Below, piece after piece: positions 60,600-64,000 of a DNA stretch of 64,000 nucleotides; the first letter of the stretch is position 1, and each line of letters starts with the position of its first letter. The stretch covers positions 1 to 64,000 of the forward strand of contig JAYEFR010000030.1 of the NCBI GenBank assembly GCA_034716155.1, in the 5' to 3' direction. Source of the DNA: JAGGYK01 sp034716155 (GTDB lineage Bacteria > Desulfobacterota > Desulfomonilia > UBA1062). Made by a program: the position numbers and the translations under genes. A model generated the notes under the pieces. It saw nothing but the letters and a program-made list of their open reading frames with translations. It made no database searches and was not told where the DNA came from.

Positions 60600-61166
60600 C
60601 TATTTGAACAGAGAGGAAAGTTGCTTAAATCTGGATGTCCCTGCCTTTTCTATCAGCATAAATGCTATGGCCTCTGTCGAATAGATAACAGCGCCGGCCT
60701 GCGCCATTGTATCCAAGGCGGAATGTCTATCCATCTCACGCCTTGAACACACCGCATCATATGCCACTATCACATTATATCCATCTTTAAGGAGATCAAA
60801 GACTGTCTGCAATACACATACATGTGTCTCTATGCCTGCAACTATAACAGAGGCTTTGCCTTGTTTTTCTATCCTTTCCCTAATCAGCTTCTCTCTATAA
60901 CAGCTAAAGAAGAGTTTCTCAAATCTGGGGATATCTTTAAGGTGCCCATCTATCTCCGGTATGGTCTTGCCCAGGCCCTTTGGGTATTGCTCAGAAACAA
61001 TAATCGGCATTGCAAAGGCCTTTGCAGTTTCTATTAAAATGGCGGCATTCTTTACAAAAATGTTTTTAAATTCAGGTTCCATTGCCCTGTAGAGCCTATC
61101 CTGAATATCCACAATACCTAAGATACAATCGTCTGGATTAAGTATAAATTTGTCTATGTTCTCCAT
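60600..61166 (-). CDS. isochorismatase-family hydrolase
   Basis: 188 residues with the catalytic Asp in GIVDIQDRL, the Lys in the segment YPKGLGKTIPEI, and the Cys in GIETHVCVLQTV, matching the isochorismatase-like cysteine hydrolase fold (YcaC/nicotinamidase type). It would act on an amide or related small molecule. AAGGAGGGG precedes the start at 61166. Monocistronic. Confidence 0.88.
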   Translation of the reverse strand: MENIDKFILNPDDCILGIVDIQDRLYRAMEPEFKNIFVKNAAILIETAKAFAMPIIVSEQYPKGLGKTIPEIDGHLKDIPRFEKLFFSCYREKLIRERIEKQGKASVIVAGIETHVCVLQTVFDLLKDGYNVIVAYDAVCSRREMDRHSALDTMAQAGAVIYSTEAIAFMLIEKAGTSRFKQLSSLFK

Positions 61167-61287
61167 TAATCCCCTCCTTAACTTTAAAATTGTAAAAACA
61201 TAAAACCCTGGGCCTTTAATTATAAAAGAGTCTTACTATTGTTTAAAGCACTTTTATGATTAAGAGCTAAAATAAGGTCAAATAAAC

Positions 61288-61316
61288 TTGACACTGGTCA
61301 AGTATTAATTTTAACT
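61288..61316 (+). promoter_or_regulatory. possible promoter of the DUF2804 gene
   Basis: TTGACA at 61288-61293 is a perfect -35 box, with a poor -10 (TTAACT) after 17 bases. TTGAC-ACTG-GTCAA is also a small inverted repeat that could be an operator. Weak support. Confidence 0.3.
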
Positions 61317-61387
61317 ATATTATTAATGGAGCAAGCAACACCAAAATTTATTGGGTATAAATTGTATCGTATATAATGGGTGGCAGA

Positions 61388-62428
61388 ATGCAAAAAAAGA
61401 TTATATCACCATCTAAACTTTTGAATCCAGATGGGACATTGGTTCAACAAGGCTGGGCACGAGATTTGATACTTGAATACAACAGGGAGGATATCCATCG
61501 ATTTAAGAACAATTTTCTCAATAAATTGAGGATCAAAGAGTGGGATTATTACGCAATACTCAGCCCAAAGGCAGTCCTGGCCCTGACCATCTCTGATATA
61601 GGTTACCTGGGAATGATGTCTGTATCCTGGATTGACCTTGAGAAAAAGACCCAAACTACAGAAAATGAAGTCGTGCCCTTCCCCATGGGAAAGATCAATC
61701 TGCCACGTTCATCCCACGAAGGTTCGGTATCATTCAATGGAAAGAAGTTGAGGATCTCCTTTGAAAGGATATCAGGAGAAAGAATCCTTAAGGTGGACTT
61801 CCCCTCCTTTCTGAATGGTAAAGGGATCAAGGCAGAGATCGGCCTCTACCAGCAAAAAGACATGGACTCAATAGTAATGATCACTCCCTTTAAAGAAGAC
61901 CGGCGATGTTTCTATTACAATCAGAAGATAAACTGTATGCCTGCTAAGGGCTGGGTTAAGGTTGGAGACAGACATGAAGGTCTCACAGGGGATAACTGCT
62001 TTGGTGTGCTGGACTGGGGCCGAGGGGTCTGGCCCTGGCAGAACACATGGTACTGGGGATCTGCATCTGGTGTTATTGATAAACACTCATTTGGCTTCAA
62101 TATCGGATATGGATTCGGAGATACAAGTGCTGCTTCAGAAAATGCCCTGTTCTATGACGGCAAGATACATAAACTCGATCAAGTCACCTTTCATTTCGAT
62201 GGAACCGATTTTTTAAAACCATGGAGGTTTAGTAGTAATGACGGCAGATTTGAACTTGATTTCTTGCCCATACTCGACCGCAATGCAAAAATAAACATGG
62301 GTGTGCTTGCCACTGAACAACACCAGGTATTCGGCTTATTTACAGGTAATGTTATCCTGGATAGCGGAGAAAAAATATACCTGGATAAATTCTTAGGCTT
62401 TGCGGAAAAGGTTTATAATAGATGGTAA
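61388..62428 (+). CDS. DUF2804 family protein
   Basis: 346 residues. Family-like segments are LLNPDGTLVQQGWARD at the N-terminus, MGMMSVSWID-like beta strands, and GVLDWGRGVWPWQNTWYWGSA in the middle, in parts. Aromatic-rich and beta-rich; probably a lipocalin-like or carotenoid-hydratase-like fold that binds a hydrophobic ligand. The start could also be ATG 61376. No enzyme activity is assigned to most of the family. It is followed after 42 bases by the phospholipase-like gene. Confidence 0.8.
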   Translation: MQKKIISPSKLLNPDGTLVQQGWARDLILEYNREDIHRFKNNFLNKLRIKEWDYYAILSPKAVLALTISDIGYLGMMSVSWIDLEKKTQTTENEVVPFPMGKINLPRSSHEGSVSFNGKKLRISFERISGERILKVDFPSFLNGKGIKAEIGLYQQKDMDSIVMITPFKEDRRCFYYNQKINCMPAKGWVKVGDRHEGLTGDNCFGVLDWGRGVWPWQNTWYWGSASGVIDKHSFGFNIGYGFGDTSAASENALFYDGKIHKLDQVTFHFDGTDFLKPWRFSSNDGRFELDFLPILDRNAKINMGVLATEQHQVFGLFTGNVILDSGEKIYLDKFLGFAEKVYNRW

Positions 62429-62470
62429 TCCACTACCTTTAAAAAATTAAATATGTTATAAAAAAACTGA

Positions 62471-63340
62471 ATGCCAAAAGAAAATACACACCTATTTTTT
62501 GCAGATAAGGTCCTGAAAGCGATTGAAGAAGAGACCCTTAAATCCATTATATCTTCACATAGTTACTATTACCATCTTGGGGCTATAGCCCCGGATACCT
62601 TTTATTATGGTACAAAGGACAGTGTTAATACAGTCTCTGAAAAACTCCATGGAAGAGATGGATATCCCACAAATAAGATCATCCTGGAAATCCTTGAGAC
62701 CTCGAAAGACAATAAGGATCTGGCCTTCACCATCGGCTATATTACTCATTGTGCCCTTGACATAACATTCCACCCTGTAATTAATTCCATTGCAAGAGAT
62801 TACTCTGATAAAGACCTCGACAAGACAGATAGCGCTACATACATGCACAGACATATAGAAACCTGTATTGATAACAGATTAAATCCGGATTTTCTGATGG
62901 GTAAACTCATCAAGGCTTATTTAATTGAAGAATTGACCTTTGCTAAAATAGTTTCAAGAGAGTTTGGCCTGTCCGCCTCCCAGATAAAAAGGACTTTTAA
63001 AAGGCAGCTGTTTTTCAACCGCTTATTTAGAAGCGAAACCGCATTCAAAATAGCCCGTCTTTTAAATAAGTCGGGCATACTAAAGGACAAGACATACCTG
63101 GGACTTTTTTATGCAAATCTAAAGAGAGAGAACATTGTGATAAAAGACAACCTTAAATACAAGACCCTCTCTACAGGGAAAGAAAAGGTATGCAATATCA
63201 ATAAGATGCTGGAGGGTGCCATGCCAACTGCAATGCAGATGATAAAGACTGCTTATGATTATTATTGTGGTGAAATTACAAAACAAGAATGCATAAAGAT
63301 ACTCTCCGGTGAAAGCCTGAGCCCGGGAGATAATTCATAA
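62471..63340 (+). CDS. zinc-dependent phospholipase C-like protein
   Basis: 289 residues. MPKENTHLFFADKVL, HSYYYHLGAIAPDTFYYG and GYITHCALDITFHPVI carry the His and Asp pattern of the zinc-dependent PLC/S1-P1 nuclease-like family found as an intracellular version in many anaerobes. No signal peptide is visible. The substrate is unknown; a phospholipid head group is likely only by family. Confidence 0.8.
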   Translation: MPKENTHLFFADKVLKAIEEETLKSIISSHSYYYHLGAIAPDTFYYGTKDSVNTVSEKLHGRDGYPTNKIILEILETSKDNKDLAFTIGYITHCALDITFHPVINSIARDYSDKDLDKTDSATYMHRHIETCIDNRLNPDFLMGKLIKAYLIEELTFAKIVSREFGLSASQIKRTFKRQLFFNRLFRSETAFKIARLLNKSGILKDKTYLGLFYANLKRENIVIKDNLKYKTLSTGKEKVCNINKMLEGAMPTAMQMIKTAYDYYCGEITKQECIKILSGESLSPGDNS

Positions 63341-63478
63341 CTCAAGATTGCATTCTTGGCGCTTACTTCCCGGTCAGGACAGGATTAGAAGATAACAACC
63401 CTTTAAAGCGTTTCTCAAAAACACTGCTCTGTCTTAAGTGCTCTATAGAATAGTCCATGTCTGTGGGATCCCCTGATT

Positions 63479-63843
63479 TTATAAATCTCTTACTATCTCT
63501 TCTGTGTCCATCAAATCCTTGAGTTGGACCAAAAATCCGGAAAGGGCCTCTTTATGGAGATCCCTTTCCAGATCGTTAGAAGCCCCCCCTCTATAGACTT
63601 CATCTCCCTAAGCGGTACGGAAGTCAAATTGCCATTGTCTTTCAGATAAAGCCTGTCTCTTAAAATCCAATATGTCTGTGCTGAGACTTTGCCATGTTCA
63701 GTGGTAATAATATATTCTGAAAAGACAGTTCCAGGTAGAATTAGTACGCCAAAGGCGACTACAATCAAGACAATGACTGTTATGTCTGCCTTAGGTATAT
63801 CCCGAGTTTTTCTCTCAAGGTATCCAATATCACCTTTTGCCAT
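63479..63843 (-). CDS. small membrane-anchored hypothetical protein with a probable frameshift
   Basis: It starts within pheT (ATG 63843, AAGGTG upstream) and has a membrane helix (about 20-42, ADITVIVLIVVAFGVLILPG) and a beta-rich part to SIEGG. At a run of seven G (63583-63589) the present frame leads to an unlikely tail that stops at 63511. One extra G would restore a charged helical tail (SNDLERDLHKEALSGFLVQ to EEIVRDL) ending at 63479, 121 residues in total. Either a sequencing error or a real slippage mutation. No family is recognised. Confidence 0.6.
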
Positions 63844-64000
63844 TTGTTTATCACCTTATCCTCTAAGGTCTTGGACGCAGATTGATAGGTAATCCTCAAG
63901 GTGATCCCATTTTTGTCTTGAGGCAACTTTTCTCCACGATACACATCAATCACCTCAATTTGCTTCAAGTCCTTAATCCCTTTAGATAATATTATACCTT
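63780..64000 (-). CDS. pheT: phenylalanyl-tRNA synthetase beta chain, C-terminal part
   Basis: The frame enters from the right edge and ends at 63780. The visible about 73 residues (EVIDVYRGEKLPQDKNGITL, then RITYQSASKTLEDKVINKW) are the C-terminal FDX-ACB anticodon-binding domain of PheT, with the FDVYRG-like motif. Essential gene of protein synthesis; the rest lies outside the window. Confidence 0.93.
   Translation of the reverse strand, partial: GIILSKGIKDLKQIEVIDVYRGEKLPQDKNGITLRITYQSASKTLEDKVINKWQKVILDTLREKLGIYLRQT

Overview
The window reads as a scaffold piece from an anaerobic, flagellated, Gram-negative-type bacterium. Gene content (tungsten/molybdenum formate dehydrogenase with HndABC-like partners, glycyl radical enzyme, GctAB-type CoA transferase, MmgE/PrpD and acyl-CoA dehydrogenase, flhBAFG-fliA and a large che operon, short proteins ending in a GGGCFISTAG motif) resembles Desulfobacterota (former Deltaproteobacteria) or neighbouring phyla. 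This is an inference from gene families; no rRNA gene is present to fix the taxon. A run of 10 N at 43049-43058 marks an assembly gap.

Layout. (1) 662-5411, minus: a sugar module (GlmU-like nucleotidyltransferase with a lost N-terminus, galactokinase, GPH-type symporter, Gfo/Idh/MocA oxidoreductase), preceded by tRNA-Arg(ACG). (2) 5705-14309, minus: a complete F1Fo ATP synthase operon, atpZ-I-B-E(5x)-E-F'-F-H-A-G-D-C, ended by a clear terminator and preceded by a bactofilin gene. It holds two c-subunit genes. One is an ordinary single hairpin with a two-carboxylate Na+-type site. The other is a concatemer of five hairpins in which only the first keeps the ion-binding glutamates. (3) 15023-18647: a winged-helix-like protein, a LysM protein, and a Tat-exported sulfatase with an overlapping membrane partner. 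(4) 18743-28689, plus: a PadR regulator with a palindromic operator, then two SDR enzymes, a glycyl radical enzyme, a two-subunit CoA transferase, a MmgE/PrpD protein, an acyl-CoA dehydrogenase and an SCP2-like protein, closed by a strong terminator. This looks like an anaerobic catabolic operon for an unidentified organic acid. (5) 28897-39922, minus: NuoE-like, HndB-like and NuoF-GltD fusion proteins, a Cys-type FdhA, a selenocysteine FdhA (in-frame UGA plus SECIS), FocA, and two small membrane proteins; mobA lies divergently. (6) 41239-48173, minus: flhB-flhA-flhF-flhG-fliA-cheY-fliL-like. (7) 48449-49994: two tandemly duplicated fibronectin-III proteins. (8) 50274-59582, minus: cheA-cheW-MCP-cheD2-cheD1-HDOD-cheY-cheX-cheB-cheR. 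(9) 60125-64000: an M48 peptidase pseudogene, an isochorismatase-family hydrolase, a DUF2804 protein, a zinc-dependent phospholipase C-like protein, a frameshifted small gene, and the 3' end of pheT.

Taken together, energy conservation seems to rest on formate/NAD(P)H/ferredoxin electron exchange and a probably Na+-coupled ATP synthase with an unusual rotor, fed by anaerobic catabolism of organic acids. Several families of short palindromic intergenic repeats are scattered between the operons. The strongest candidates for something undescribed are the five-hairpin c subunit with four inactivated sites and the glycyl-radical/CoA-transferase operon.
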